64,000 bases of DNA from Anaerolineales bacterium (lineage in GTDB: Bacteria; Chloroflexota; Anaerolineae; Anaerolineales; UBA4823). The notes beneath the pieces were generated by a model, which did no database searches, had not been told where the DNA came from, and saw only the letters and a list, made by a program, of their open reading frames with translations. This document shows positions 46,333 through 55,551 of this stretch, piece after piece; position 1 is the first letter of the stretch; each line of letters begins with the position of its first letter. The stretch spans positions 32,194-96,193 of the forward strand of contig JAGUYW010000027.1 in assembly GCA_020061105.1 (NCBI GenBank), written 5' to 3'. The position numbers and the translations under genes are program-made.

Positions 46333-46833
46333 ATGAGCGAATCAATTTTCCAATTTTTTTCCCAACCTTCTCCTTCGGATGACGCTGAAGGTCAGTCTTT
46401 ACAGATTGTTAAGTACCCAGCCCAATTTCGAGTTCTGGACGATTTGCGTGAATTTGTCGGGCAGCAGGCCGAAACTTGTGGCCTGGACGAAAAGGCTTCC
46501 TATGCTGTTCAGCTTGCCGTAGATGAGGCTTTTACCAATATCATCGAACATGCCTATGGTGGGGAGTGTGATAAGACAATTGAATGTATTTGCCAATGCA
46601 CTCCTGATTGCCTGGTGGTTACCCTGGTCGATTGCGGTAACCCGTTTAATCCCAACGATATCCCAGAACCTGATTTAGTGTCTGATCTCGAAGACCGCCA
46701 GGTGGGTGGTCTGGGGCTGTATTTCATGCGCCAGATGATGGATGAAGTCAGCTTTCGTGTTGTTCCCGCAGCCGGAAAGAACACTGAATGTAATTTGCTG
46801 CAAATGATTAAACGCAAGGAGAATGTGGGTTGA
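46333..46833 (+). CDS. RsbW/SpoIIAB-like serine-protein kinase (anti-sigma factor)
   Basis: GHKL-fold kinase, 166 aa. N-box 'AVDEAFTNIIEHAYGG' carries the Mg-binding Asn; the G1 box is 'DCGNPFNPNDIPEP', and 'RQVGGLGLYFMRQMMDEV' is the G2 motif. It is expected to phosphorylate the STAS partner and bind a sigma factor. The ORF track starts at a TTG at 46312; I use the ATG at 46333, though its Shine-Dalgarno is weak, so a few codons are uncertain. No sigma factor lies in the window. Overlaps the phosphatase gene. Confidence 0.9.
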   Translation: MSESIFQFFSQPSPSDDAEGQSLQIVKYPAQFRVLDDLREFVGQQAETCGLDEKASYAVQLAVDEAFTNIIEHAYGGECDKTIECICQCTPDCLVVTLVDCGNPFNPNDIPEPDLVSDLEDRQVGGLGLYFMRQMMDEVSFRVVPAAGKNTECNLLQMIKRKENVG

Positions 46834-49800
46834 AAGCTGGCTCGCCAGAGGTTGACCTGTCACTGTTGGCAACTTGGCGGCAGGTGCTCGATCTGGGGGA
46901 GAGATTACTCAAGCTTGCAAGGCAGGCATTTCCCGACCGATATGAAGCGCCTATTGATCTGGAACGGCTACATGCCAGCCTGATCGCACAGCATGATCTG
47001 ATTGTAGAAACCACCACGCAATTATTCCATAGCCAGGCGCGGCTATGGCTCTCGCCAAATATTTTATACAGTTTTCTTGGTCGAGCAGCCAAAAACACCA
47101 GCCTTGGCTCACCTTTATCCCCTTTAATGCAGCAAGCCCTGGATGAGCTTCAGGCCTGCGGCGGCGAGTGCACGGATACACAACCGGGGATAATCTTGTC
47201 CTCCCAAAGCGATTCCAGCCAGGCAGTCGAAATACAATTTATTGCCGCTCCACTGGTAGTGAGAAGCATCAAAGACGAGATTTTGGGTGTCCTGTTGGTT
47301 GACCGAGCGGATGGCCTTCCTTTCAGTGAAGAAGCCTGTGATTTATTTGAACGTGTAGTCGGGCAGATTACCCTGGCTTTGCAGGCTGGCTTACAAATGA
47401 CCAAAGAACGCTGGCAACTTGAGCAGCTTTTGTTGGTACGCCAGGTGAGCATGAAGATCGCCAATGTGCGCGACCTGGACGAATTATCTCGCCAGGTGAC
47501 CGACCTGATCCAACGGACTTTCGATTATTACTACGTTGCGATTTTTACTTTGGAGACCGGGCAGGATATCTTGCATTTTCGCGCCAGCGCCGGGGCAGCC
47601 TCAGCTACGAGCGGCGAGGGCGAAGGTGAGGTGCACTCACCCAACCTGGTTGTCCATATCGGCCAGGGCATCATCGGTCAAGTAGCCCAGACCGGGCAAG
47701 AAATTTTGGCGAATGATGTGCGGCAAGAAGAACGTTATCGCCACCTGGATGGGTTGCCGGAAACTCAGTCTGAGGTGGCTTTACCCTTGATGGTCGAGCA
47801 GCGTTTGGTAGGGGTGCTGGATGTCCAAAGCGACCAAACGGGTTATTTCGAAGAATTGGACTTGGTGGTGCTGCAAGCATTGGCCGATAACATCGCTTCT
47901 GCCATTGAAGGCGCACGTCTGTTTAGCGCTGTACAGCAACGCGCCGCTCAATTGTCTACTGTGTATGAAGTTAGCAATGCCATCACTTCGATTCTGGATA
48001 CCAGCGAATTGCTGGATTCTGTGGTGAATTTGATCCAAATGCGCTTCGGCCACCAGCATGTGCACCTGTTTACCGTGCATCCAGGCCGGCGGAAAATTTT
48101 CTACGAGGCTGGCGGCGGACCTTTGAGCGAGATTTTACGCGAAGAGGGGTTCGCGTATAGCCTGGATGATTCGCATGGACTGGTACCCTGGGTGGCGCGG
48201 CATGGCGAGATGGTGATTGCTAATGATGTCTCGCAGGAACCGCGTTATCGCCCTTCGGTGCTCCCACCTGCTGAAACATTGTCAGAATTGACGGTTCCAC
48301 TTGTGTTTGGCGGCGATGTGCTAGGCGTGCTCGATGTGCAAAGCGATCGGCTGTATGCTTTTAGCGAAGAAGATCGCTTCCTCTTCCAGGCGTTGGCAGA
48401 TAATATCGCCGTTGCCATGCGGAACGCTGCTCTGTATCGTTCTGAAGTCTGGCGAAGACAGGCGGCGGATAGCTTGCGCGAAGTGGCTGGCTTGCTCTCG
48501 GCAGATGTCGATTTGGATCAGGTGCTGACGGCTATTATGACAGAATTGCATCGCAACCTGCCCCTGGATGTGGCTGCGGTTTGGTTACTAGAAGAAGATA
48601 ACACGTTGGAAGAGGGCGACCCCCCGGCGCTCCACCTGGCTGCTGTGCGCGGCGACAGCCTGTCTGATCTGTACCTTGAAATTGGTTTGAGTCCTGAGGA
48701 AGTCCTGGATTTTAATCCTGCAACAGAACTGGGAATTTTGCCCGAACAAGCCTTGGATTGGTTGGCAATTGCTTTAGATGTCGAGCAGCCTATTGTGCGT
48801 ACAGAGCATTCTTCTTACGACCCGCTAGGCGCAGCGTTAGGCTTTCCGCCCGATTATTCGGCAATCGCCGCCCCCTTGCGGGTAGGGCAGCGCTGTTTGG
48901 GCGTGCTGACACTGGCTCATCAGACACCAGGCCGTTACGGCGGAGAAGCACGCGCCATGACCGCCACTTTTGCCAGCTATGCCGCAGTGGCTATTGAGAA
49001 TACGCGGTTGTATGAAGAAGCCCATGAGCAGGCCTGGGTTTCAACGGTTTTGCTACAGGTTGCCGAAGCAACCCAGTCGTTGACCAACCTGAATGAACTG
49101 TTGGAGACAGTGATTCGCATCACGCCCACCCTGGCCGGGGTCAGGGCTTGTTTACTTTATATTCTGGATGAGGATGGCGTTTTTGCGCCTGCGGTTGCAT
49201 CTGGTTTAAATGCTGAACAGCAGGCCGAGTTTGAACGCTGGCGTTTTGCCTCTGGCGACGCTCCAGCGTTGGATCAACTGCTGGCGGAGCGCCAACCGGT
49301 TTTATTGCGCGCCGAAGAAGATCACGAACTGGCCAGCATTCTTCTCCAAGGTCGAGATTCATCTACAACGATTCATTCTGAACTATTGGTATTGGTGCCT
49401 TTATTGGCGCATGGCGAGATATTCGGCGCATTTTTGGTGGATTACCACCTGAATCTGCATTCGACCAATGGGGCCGGCCTGGGAACTTTCTTCAACGAGC
49501 GTTTGGCAATTATCCAGGGTGTTGCCCATCAGACTGCGATCGCCGTGGAAAATATCCGACTATTGAAATCGCAGAAAGAAGAGGCTTACGTATCTGTCGC
49601 TTTGCTGCAAGTGGCGCAGGCGGTGGTCAGTTCCAATGAATTGGAAGAAATCCTGGGCTCGATCGTGCGTATTACCCCAATCCTGGTTGGCGTCCAGCGG
49701 GTGGTAATCTTTTTGTGGAACGATGAACATAAAGTATTCCGCATGTCCCAGACTTACGGAATCCGGCGTGACGCGCCTGTGTGTGAATATGCAGTCAGCG

Positions 49801-50924
49801 AATTCCCATTGCTGGACGCGATTTATGAGAGGGATAGTTTGCTGGCCTATCCTTTGCCGGGCGGAGATGGCGCCTTTGATAACGCCCCAGATGATTGGTC
49901 TTTCTTGCTGCCTCCCGACCCCGAAGAAGTCGAGTTGATTCTGGAAGGTCCAGAAAGCTTGCTTTTGGCTTTCCCGCTGTCCGTCAAAGGGCGTGTGCTC
50001 GGCGTGATGCTGGTGCAAGAACCGGATTTTACGCTCGTCGATAGCCTGTCGAGCGCCGTCAATGGCAAGCGCTCTCGCAGCAAGCGCCTGGAAATTGTTA
50101 CCGGCATTTCTCAGCAAGCTGCTCTGGCAATTCAAAACGATATGCTGCAGCGTGAGATGGTCGAGCGCGAGCGCCTGGAACGCGAGATGCAACTGGCGCG
50201 CGAGATTCAGTCCACATTTTTACCAGAACGCGTCCCGGAATTGCCAGGTTGGGACCTTAAAGTTCGCTGGCGCACGGCATATGAAGTGGGCGGCGATTTT
50301 TACGATTTCTTCGAAATGCCGGGCAATCGCCTGGGCCTGGTAATTGCCGATGTGGCGGATAAAGGGATGCCAGCCGCTTTGTATATGACCCTGGTGCGCA
50401 CCTTGCTGCGCGCCACAGTGCCGCAAGTCAACTCGCCTGCCGAAGCTTTGCAGCGGGTGAATGATATTCTTGAGCCGGATGCGCCGCGTGGCATGTTTGT
50501 CACCCTGGCTTACGCGGTGGTTTCGCTTGATACCGGGCAGGTTGAATTTGCCAATGCCGGGCATAACCCGCCATTATGGGTGAAATCAGAAAACTGCGCC
50601 TTGGAACGCCTGGTGCGCGGCGGTATGGCTCTAGGGGTAACCGAAGGCGTTTGTTTTGTCGGGCGGAAGTTCTCCCTGCAACCTGGCGATATGTTGGTGA
50701 TGTATACGGATGGGGTTACCGAAGCCTTTTCACCGGAGGGCGACCTGTTTGGCGAGGAGCGTTTGTTGGAGGTGATCGAGCAAACGGTGGGATGCCATAT
50801 CGAAGCCGGGCAGACTGGCAGCGCCGAGGAGATGCTGGAGAGCATCGATCAGGCAGTTGTATCTTTCATGGGCTCTGCTGCTATGTCCGACGACTTGACG
50901 TTGCTGGTGATCAAGCGCAAATAA
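46830..50924 (+). CDS. Multi-GAF PP2C (SpoIIE/RsbU-type) phosphatase
   Basis: A 1364-aa cytoplasmic phosphatase that should dephosphorylate the STAS protein. About six GAF-like sensory domains in tandem, best boundaries at roughly 55-190, 207-366, 370-535, 540-730, 732-912 and 913-1103, with recurrent 'PL(x)VxxxxLGVLxVQSD' strands. A coiled-coil linker ('LEREMQLAREIQSTFLPE') leads to the SpoIIE domain (about 1140-1360) with 'GGDFYDFFEM', 'VADKGMPAALYM', 'MYTDGVTEAF' and 'SDDLTLLVIKRK'. Starts at TTG 46830, with AAGGAGA seven bases ahead, overlapping the RsbW-like stop. GAF ligands are unknown. Confidence 0.93.
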   Translation: MKAGSPEVDLSLLATWRQVLDLGERLLKLARQAFPDRYEAPIDLERLHASLIAQHDLIVETTTQLFHSQARLWLSPNILYSFLGRAAKNTSLGSPLSPLMQQALDELQACGGECTDTQPGIILSSQSDSSQAVEIQFIAAPLVVRSIKDEILGVLLVDRADGLPFSEEACDLFERVVGQITLALQAGLQMTKERWQLEQLLLVRQVSMKIANVRDLDELSRQVTDLIQRTFDYYYVAIFTLETGQDILHFRASAGAASATSGEGEGEVHSPNLVVHIGQGIIGQVAQTGQEILANDVRQEERYRHLDGLPETQSEVALPLMVEQRLVGVLDVQSDQTGYFEELDLVVLQALADNIASAIEGARLFSAVQQRAAQLSTVYEVSNAITSILDTSELLDSVVNLIQMRFGHQHVHLFTVHPGRRKIFYEAGGGPLSEILREEGFAYSLDDSHGLVPWVARHGEMVIANDVSQEPRYRPSVLPPAETLSELTVPLVFGGDVLGVLDVQSDRLYAFSEEDRFLFQALADNIAVAMRNAALYRSEVWRRQAADSLREVAGLLSADVDLDQVLTAIMTELHRNLPLDVAAVWLLEEDNTLEEGDPPALHLAAVRGDSLSDLYLEIGLSPEEVLDFNPATELGILPEQALDWLAIALDVEQPIVRTEHSSYDPLGAALGFPPDYSAIAAPLRVGQRCLGVLTLAHQTPGRYGGEARAMTATFASYAAVAIENTRLYEEAHEQAWVSTVLLQVAEATQSLTNLNELLETVIRITPTLAGVRACLLYILDEDGVFAPAVASGLNAEQQAEFERWRFASGDAPALDQLLAERQPVLLRAEEDHELASILLQGRDSSTTIHSELLVLVPLLAHGEIFGAFLVDYHLNLHSTNGAGLGTFFNERLAIIQGVAHQTAIAVENIRLLKSQKEEAYVSVALLQVAQAVVSSNELEEILGSIVRITPILVGVQRVVIFLWNDEHKVFRMSQTYGIRRDAPVCEYAVSEFPLLDAIYERDSLLAYPLPGGDGAFDNAPDDWSFLLPPDPEEVELILEGPESLLLAFPLSVKGRVLGVMLVQEPDFTLVDSLSSAVNGKRSRSKRLEIVTGISQQAALAIQNDMLQREMVERERLEREMQLAREIQSTFLPERVPELPGWDLKVRWRTAYEVGGDFYDFFEMPGNRLGLVIADVADKGMPAALYMTLVRTLLRATVPQVNSPAEALQRVNDILEPDAPRGMFVTLAYAVVSLDTGQVEFANAGHNPPLWVKSENCALERLVRGGMALGVTEGVCFVGRKFSLQPGDMLVMYTDGVTEAFSPEGDLFGEERLLEVIEQTVGCHIEAGQTGSAEEMLESIDQAVVSFMGSAAMSDDLTLLVIKRK

Positions 50925-50941
50925 GCAATCGCTATTAAGAC

Positions 50942-50973
50942 GATCACCGGGCGTTTTGACACGCCCGGTGATC
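50942..50973 (+). terminator. Perfect hairpin after the multi-GAF phosphatase gene
   Basis: GATCACCGGGCGT pairs perfectly with ACGCCCGGTGATC across a six-base loop (13 bp). It is 17 bases past the stop. No U-tract follows, so termination is likely assisted or the hairpin protects the 3' end. Confidence 0.65.
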
Positions 50974-51175
50974 TTAAGGAGGGCCACCGGAAGCACAACA
51001 TGGGGGGGGCATGCTGATCACTTCAATTCGGTGACACGACACCTGATAGTTATACCAGTAAACAGGGAGGGATAGGTGTCGCTTAGTAATAATATATCCT
51101 AATAAGATCAAAATTGGATTAATGGGGGGTTAGAAATTCGAGAATAAAATGCAGGGAGAGAAACTCATCTGAGTG
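50974..51175. other. Non-coding gap with an inverted repeat
   Basis: The gap between two convergent genes contains an 8-bp inverted repeat, CGACACCT at 51037-51044 and AGGTGTCG at 51074-51081, with a 29-base loop, and a run of eight G at 51002-51009. No ORF or promoter is convincing. Confidence 0.45.
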
Positions 51176-51646
51176 TTATTGCCCACCAAATAATGTCAGC
51201 CAATCATCGATCTCTTCCTGGCTGAGCGAAGGTTCATCCACTGAACCTTTATCGGGCAGGGTCTCGTCCAACGCTTTGAGCAAGGTTTTTGCAAAATTGT
51301 CAGAAGAAAGCACTTGCGCCTGGGCATGGCGTGCAGAAGTCTGCACCGCCAGGTCTGAACTTACCACTGTCCAGTTGCGCGCTTCGCCTGCCAGGCGTTC
51401 CAGCTTCTTGCGAATCGCCTCGTCAGCGCTGCTTCCCTGGCGGATAAAGCGCGCTGTTAACAGGCCCAGGTTGCGCGCTCGCACTCCATCAGGGGGAGCA
51501 TTGTCGAAGAACACTTCTGCTTGCTTGCGGGTTAGGCGACAAAACTCTTGCAACAATTCCAACAAGCGTTGTTCATCATCCACAAGCTCCAGGCTCAGGC
51601 CAGGGATTTTAGGGATCAGGTTATGACCGTCGATCAGATAAGGCAT
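51176..51646 (-). CDS. NYN (YacP/Rae1-like) ribonuclease-fold protein
   Basis: PIN-like NYN domain protein, 156 aa. Conserved acidic motifs: 'YLIDGHNLIP' (first Asp), 'VFFDNAPPDG', 'SSADEAIRKKLE' and 'VVSSDLAVQTSARH'. The B. subtilis relative YacP/Rae1 is a ribosome-linked endoribonuclease, so RNA cleavage is likely but not proven. The promoter ends right before the ATG, giving a leaderless mRNA. Convergent with the multi-GAF phosphatase gene across a 251-bp gap. Confidence 0.88.
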   Translation of the reverse strand: MPYLIDGHNLIPKIPGLSLELVDDEQRLLELLQEFCRLTRKQAEVFFDNAPPDGVRARNLGLLTARFIRQGSSADEAIRKKLERLAGEARNWTVVSSDLAVQTSARHAQAQVLSSDNFAKTLLKALDETLPDKGSVDEPSLSQEEIDDWLTLFGGQ

Positions 51647-51652
51647 GGAGGT

Positions 51653-51681
51653 ATTTTAATGACAAATCAGGTCAACGTCAA
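51653..51681 (-). promoter_or_regulatory. Sigma70 promoter of the NYN gene, leaderless start
   Basis: Minus strand TTGACG (51681-51676), 17-bp spacer and TAAAAT (51658-51653). The ATG (51646-51644) lies seven bases after the -10, where transcription should begin, and no Shine-Dalgarno is present. Confidence 0.7.
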
Positions 51682-51771
51682 CGACCCGAAGCACCATTCT
51701 CATCTTTCTATAACCGACTTGTGTGGGATTTGGCTTGGAAATGATTCAGGCTTTCGGGAATGGAATTTTGT

Positions 51772-51780
51772 GCTATCATA
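51772..51780 (+). promoter_or_regulatory. Extended -10 of the LysM-LTD gene
   Basis: TGCTATCAT, with no good -35, ends 28 bases before the ATG at 51809 and is followed by AAGGAG. Confidence 0.5.
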
Positions 51781-51808
51781 ACCCCTGTCTTCTAAAGGAG
51801 AACCGGTA

Positions 51809-52504
51809 ATGAAGCAGTTTCGCAGAGTCTTCTTCTTCCTTGTATTGAATGTGTTGGTCTCAGCTTGTACGACATTGGCGGTGCTTTACGCCTGGGATCA
51901 GTCGCGCGGCCCGCTGCCTAAAGGCTTGCTTCCGCAGGCCTGGACAGCATGGCAAGCTACTCCCACTGCAAACGCCATTACAACGCTGGCCGCCCCTGGC
52001 GAAGCGCCGATCCAGGTTTTGCCCACGGATACTTTTATTGCCTACCAGGTGCAGGTTGGCGATACTTTTGCCAGTATTGCTGAACGCTTCAATATATCTG
52101 TGGAAGAATTGCTGTCTGCCAACGGGTTCACACAAGACCAGCCGTTGGGCGTTGGAGAGGTTTTGCGCATACCGAGCTATTTGCAAGGCAGCGTCACGAT
52201 CCAGAATGTGATCGGAGTTGGCGATATAGAAACTGAACGGATTTTACTGAAGCACCGCGGCCAGGGCGAACTCTCTCTTGTGGGATGGCGCATCGAAGAT
52301 GGCCAGGGGAGAGTGTTCATCTTCCCACAATATCCTCAACTGGTGCTCTTTGGCGGCGGGGCGGTGAATATTTACACCAAAGCCGGTTCGAATTCAGTGG
52401 TGGATATGTTTTGGGGGTTAGATAGCGCAATCTGGTATTCAGGGGCGACGGTCACCTTGAAAGATGCCCAGGGAAACGTGCGCGCCGTTTATACGGTGCC
52501 ATAA
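51809..52504 (+). CDS. LysM and lamin-tail-domain exported protein
   Basis: A 231-aa exported protein. N-terminal hydrophobic segment 'VFFFLVLNVLVSACTTLAVL' contains a lipobox-like 'LVSAC' but continues hydrophobic past the Cys, so it may be a signal anchor. A LysM domain at about 77-125 ('YQVQVGDTFASIAERFNISV', 'GVGEVLRIP') binds peptidoglycan. Residues about 128-231 form a lamin tail domain ('ILLKHRGQGELSLVGWRIED'). Anchors to the cell wall; function of the LTD is unknown. The Shine-Dalgarno is AAGGAG. Confidence 0.88.
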   Translation: MKQFRRVFFFLVLNVLVSACTTLAVLYAWDQSRGPLPKGLLPQAWTAWQATPTANAITTLAAPGEAPIQVLPTDTFIAYQVQVGDTFASIAERFNISVEELLSANGFTQDQPLGVGEVLRIPSYLQGSVTIQNVIGVGDIETERILLKHRGQGELSLVGWRIEDGQGRVFIFPQYPQLVLFGGGAVNIYTKAGSNSVVDMFWGLDSAIWYSGATVTLKDAQGNVRAVYTVP

Positions 52505-52533
52505 CTTACTGGTAGTTGAGAGAGGTTCGCAAG

Positions 52534-52974
52534 ATGCCCAATATCGATGAGCAAATTTCGAAGGCCGTGCAAGAAGGGAAATTCAATGACTTGCCTGGCG
52601 CAGGTAAACCGGCTCGCCTGGAAGAGAATCCTCTGGTAGACCCAGAATGGCGCCTGGCTTACCACATGCTGCGTGAGAGCGGCTATACATTACCCTGGAT
52701 AGAGTTACGCAATGCGATTGAGGATGACCTCAACCAGGCGCGGGTGCAATTACAGCAGGCCTGGAATTGGCGCCAATCTGCAGCGCAGCGTGGCGAGCAG
52801 CTCTCTGTGGCGCAAGCCGAGTGGCAACGCGCCGTGCAACGTTTTTCTTCTCAGGTTGATGCATTGAACAAACGGATTTTCGATTACAATCTGCAGGCGC
52901 CGACCATTCAATTACAGCTCAAGAAACTGATCCTGGAGCGCGAGGTTGAAGGTGTGCAGACAAAAGCCGGTTGA
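52534..52974 (+). CDS. DUF1992 (DNAJC28-like) protein
   Basis: A 146-aa protein with the conserved DUF1992 block 'FNDLPGAGKPARLEENPLVD' and 'ESGYTLPWIELRNAIEDDL'; the rest is a helical tail. The family is named after a J-protein homolog, but no HPD-bearing J domain is present. Function unknown. ATG at 52534 is preceded by GAGAGAGG eight bases upstream; the ORF-track start at 52516 is in the Shine-Dalgarno region. Confidence 0.85.
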   Translation: MPNIDEQISKAVQEGKFNDLPGAGKPARLEENPLVDPEWRLAYHMLRESGYTLPWIELRNAIEDDLNQARVQLQQAWNWRQSAAQRGEQLSVAQAEWQRAVQRFSSQVDALNKRIFDYNLQAPTIQLQLKKLILEREVEGVQTKAG

Positions 52975-52985
52975 TCTGGCGATTA

Positions 52986-52994
52986 TGATATACT
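52986..52994 (+). promoter_or_regulatory. Extended -10 for dnaX
   Basis: TGATATACT, 22 bases before the dnaX ATG, giving a leader of about 16 nt. No -35. Confidence 0.45.
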
Positions 52995-53016
52995 GGCGCT
53001 GAGGCGTAGTCGATTC

Positions 53017-54570
53017 ATGTCACAAGCACTCTATCGAAAATGGCGACCCCAGAATTGGGATGCAGTCGTAGGCCAGCCGCACGTGGTGGACACCTTACGC
53101 AACTCCCTGGCGGCAGGGCGTATTGCGCATGCCTATTTATTTGCCGGGCCGCGCGGCACAGGTAAGACCACCAGCGCTCGCCTGCTGGCCAAAGCGGTTA
53201 ACTGTTTACACGACGACCTTGCTAAGCGCCCTTGTGGAGAATGCGAGCCCTGTCAGGCGGTCCAGAATGGGCGTTTCCTCGACCTGATTGAAATCGACGC
53301 TGCTTCCAATACCAGCGTTGAAGATGTGCGCGACTTGCGCGACAAGATCAACTTCATGCCCAACCTTGGGCGCTATAAAGTATATATTATCGATGAAGTG
53401 CACATGCTCTCTACGGCTGCCTTCAACGCTCTCTTAAAGACCCTTGAAGAGCCGCCTGCGCATGCAATTTTTGTCCTGGCGACTACCGAAGTGCATAAAA
53501 TTCCCGCCACGGTGCTATCACGCTGCCAACGTCATGAATTCCGGCGAATCCCGGTGGTGGATATTGTTAGCCTGCTGAAGCAGATGGCTCAGGAAGAGAA
53601 AATTGAAATTGAGGAAGCAGCCCTGACGGCAATTGCCCGCCAATCGACAGGCGCAATGCGAGATGCGATCTCTCTGCTGGACCAGTTGGCCTCTACCGGC
53701 CAGGTGATCACCCTGCAGATGGCTCAGGATGTGCTCGGCACAGCCGCCAACCAGGCGGTTTTAGACCTGGTGCGGGCGGTGGTCGAAGGGCAGTCCGGCA
53801 CCGGATTGGATTGTATCCACCGCGCCTTGGATGCTGGCAGCGACCCTCGCCAGTTTGCCCGCCAGGTGGTTGATTACCTGCGTGATGTGCTGCTGGCGCG
53901 CATGGGTAACGCTGATCAAATTGAAGCCTCGGCTGAAACGCGCGCCGAGATGGCTCGCCACGCCCAGCTTTTCAGCGCTCCCGAATTGCTGCGCATGATT
54001 CGAGCCTTCAATTTTGCCGCCAATGAAGCGCGCGCTGCCTGGCAGCCGGCGCTGCCCTTAGAGATGGCCTTTGTGGAGGCGTTAGAGAAACCCGGCTTAC
54101 AAAGCGCATTACAGCCAGCCCCAGCAGCGGTCTCTACCAGGAGCGCGACTGCCCTGCCTGATCCGCCGCCAGTCGCGCCAGGTGTAGCCCCTAAGGTTGA
54201 AGCGGCGCCTGTAGAGCATGATCCTCAGGCCACTCAAACGCTGGCTGAATCCTGGCCGCGCATGCTGAAATGGGTGCGTGAGCATAACCCCAACACCTAC
54301 GGTTTGCTCAATTCGTGCAAATCGCGTTTCATCCGCAACGATGTTTTGATATTGAATTTTGCTAGCGATGTGCTAAAAGAGAAAATGGAAAAGCCTGAAA
54401 ACGTCGAGATCGTTGTTCGGGCTTTACAGCATGTCTTTCAGCGCCAGATGCAAGTTGAGAGCAAGGTAGACACTGCCCAGCGCGACGCCATTCCACCGGG
54501 TGTGGATGAAGATGGTATGGTCGCAGCCGCTTTGCGTGACCTGGGTGGCGAAATTGTTGACATTAAATAA
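53017..54570 (+). CDS. dnaX: DNA polymerase III subunits gamma/tau
   Basis: AAA+ clamp-loader motor, 517 aa. Walker A 'FAGPRGTGKTTSAR', zinc motif 'CGECEPCQ', Walker B 'YIIDEVHMLS' and sensor/SRC 'PATVLSRCQRH'. After about residue 370 comes the variable tau tail. I see no slippery A-tract for a frameshifted gamma. Followed by ybaB and recR in the standard order. Confidence 0.97.
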   Translation: MSQALYRKWRPQNWDAVVGQPHVVDTLRNSLAAGRIAHAYLFAGPRGTGKTTSARLLAKAVNCLHDDLAKRPCGECEPCQAVQNGRFLDLIEIDAASNTSVEDVRDLRDKINFMPNLGRYKVYIIDEVHMLSTAAFNALLKTLEEPPAHAIFVLATTEVHKIPATVLSRCQRHEFRRIPVVDIVSLLKQMAQEEKIEIEEAALTAIARQSTGAMRDAISLLDQLASTGQVITLQMAQDVLGTAANQAVLDLVRAVVEGQSGTGLDCIHRALDAGSDPRQFARQVVDYLRDVLLARMGNADQIEASAETRAEMARHAQLFSAPELLRMIRAFNFAANEARAAWQPALPLEMAFVEALEKPGLQSALQPAPAAVSTRSATALPDPPPVAPGVAPKVEAAPVEHDPQATQTLAESWPRMLKWVREHNPNTYGLLNSCKSRFIRNDVLILNFASDVLKEKMEKPENVEIVVRALQHVFQRQMQVESKVDTAQRDAIPPGVDEDGMVAAALRDLGGEIVDIK

Positions 54571-54598
54571 GAAGGAAATTGTATTTACGGAGGTTTAG

Positions 54599-54928
54599 AT
54601 GGCGAAAGGTTTTAAAGGCGGCCCCAAAATGCAGAACCCGATGGGCATGATGGGGCAGTTACAAAAATTACAGGAACAGATTCAGGCGACGCAAGCCCAA
54701 TTGGCGTTAGAAACTGTTACGGCCAGCGCTGGCGGTGGGGTGGTGAAGGTCACGGTTACGGGCGATCAACGCTGCACAGCTATCGAAATCGCCCCAGAAA
54801 TTCTGGAAGACGGCGATGTCGAGATGTTGCAGGATATGATTTTGACGGCTGTAAATAACGCCCTGGACCAATCCCGCGAGATGGCCGCTGATCGACTCGG
54901 GCCGCTGGCGGGCGGTTTGCCTATTTAA
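54599..54928 (+). CDS. ybaB: YbaB/EbfC nucleoid-associated protein
   Basis: Small DNA-binding dimer, 109 aa, between dnaX and recR as in most bacteria. N-terminal coiled coil ('MGQLQKLQEQIQATQAQLAL') and 'TVTASAGGGVVKVTVTGDQR' are family signatures. Shine-Dalgarno GGAGG seven bases ahead of the ATG. Confidence 0.95.
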   Translation: MAKGFKGGPKMQNPMGMMGQLQKLQEQIQATQAQLALETVTASAGGGVVKVTVTGDQRCTAIEIAPEILEDGDVEMLQDMILTAVNNALDQSREMAADRLGPLAGGLPI

Positions 54929-54943
54929 TGGAAGCCGGCGCTT

Positions 54944-55549
54944 ATGTTGCTGCCCGATTCAGTTCAGAATCTGGTCAATGCGCTGTCGCGCTTGCCGGGC
55001 GTTGGCCCAAAAACGGCCTCTCGCCTGGCGTTTTATTTGCTGCGCGCCCCTGAAGATATTTCGAACGACCTGGCTCAGGCCTTATTGCGCATCAAAACCG
55101 ACACAACCCTGTGCCAGGTTTGCTATAACATTACCTCTGCCGGAAATACGGCTTGCGAAATATGCGCTAACGCCTCACGTGATCAACGCATGATTTGCGT
55201 GGTGGAAGAGCCATTGGATGTGTTGGCTTTGGAGCGCACCGGCAGTTTCACAGGCGTTTACCATGTTTTGCACGGCGCTCTTTCACCGATCGAAGGCATT
55301 GGTCCCGATCAATTGCGCATCCGCGAACTGGTGTTGCGGGTGCGCGCCGGCGGCGTGCAGGAGATTATCCTGGCCACCAACCCCAGCATGGAAGGCGACT
55401 ACACCGCCGCATACCTGCGCCAGCAATTGCAGGCGGCAGGGGTGCGGATGACCCGCCTGGCGCGCGGCCTTCCGGTGGGCGGCGACCTGGAATACGCCGA
55501 CCAGAGCACCCTGCTGCGGGCGCTGTCTGGCCGGCAAGAAATGGATTGA
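54944..55549 (+). CDS. recR: Recombination protein RecR
   Basis: Partner of RecF/RecO in loading RecA at gaps. 201 aa: helix-hairpin-helix 'LSRLPGVGPKTASRLAFYLL', zinc finger 'CQVCYNITSAGNTACEIC' and a Toprim domain beginning 'ICVVEEPLDVLALERT'. Follows ybaB by 15 bp. Ends 3 bp from the convergent binding-protein gene. Confidence 0.97.
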   Translation: MLLPDSVQNLVNALSRLPGVGPKTASRLAFYLLRAPEDISNDLAQALLRIKTDTTLCQVCYNITSAGNTACEICANASRDQRMICVVEEPLDVLALERTGSFTGVYHVLHGALSPIEGIGPDQLRIRELVLRVRAGGVQEIILATNPSMEGDYTAAYLRQQLQAAGVRMTRLARGLPVGGDLEYADQSTLLRALSGRQEMD

Positions 55550-55551
55550 GG

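Noticed and set aside
49560-50192. 210-aa minus-strand ORF inside the multi-GAF phosphatase gene
   Set aside because: Antisense shadow within a well supported 1364-aa frame.
51002-51009. Run of eight G as a phase-variable tract
   Set aside because: It is in non-coding DNA between convergent genes, not in a promoter or an ORF.
53017-54570. Programmed frameshift in dnaX giving gamma
   Set aside because: No A-AAA-AAG type slippery run is present, so only the full product is expected.
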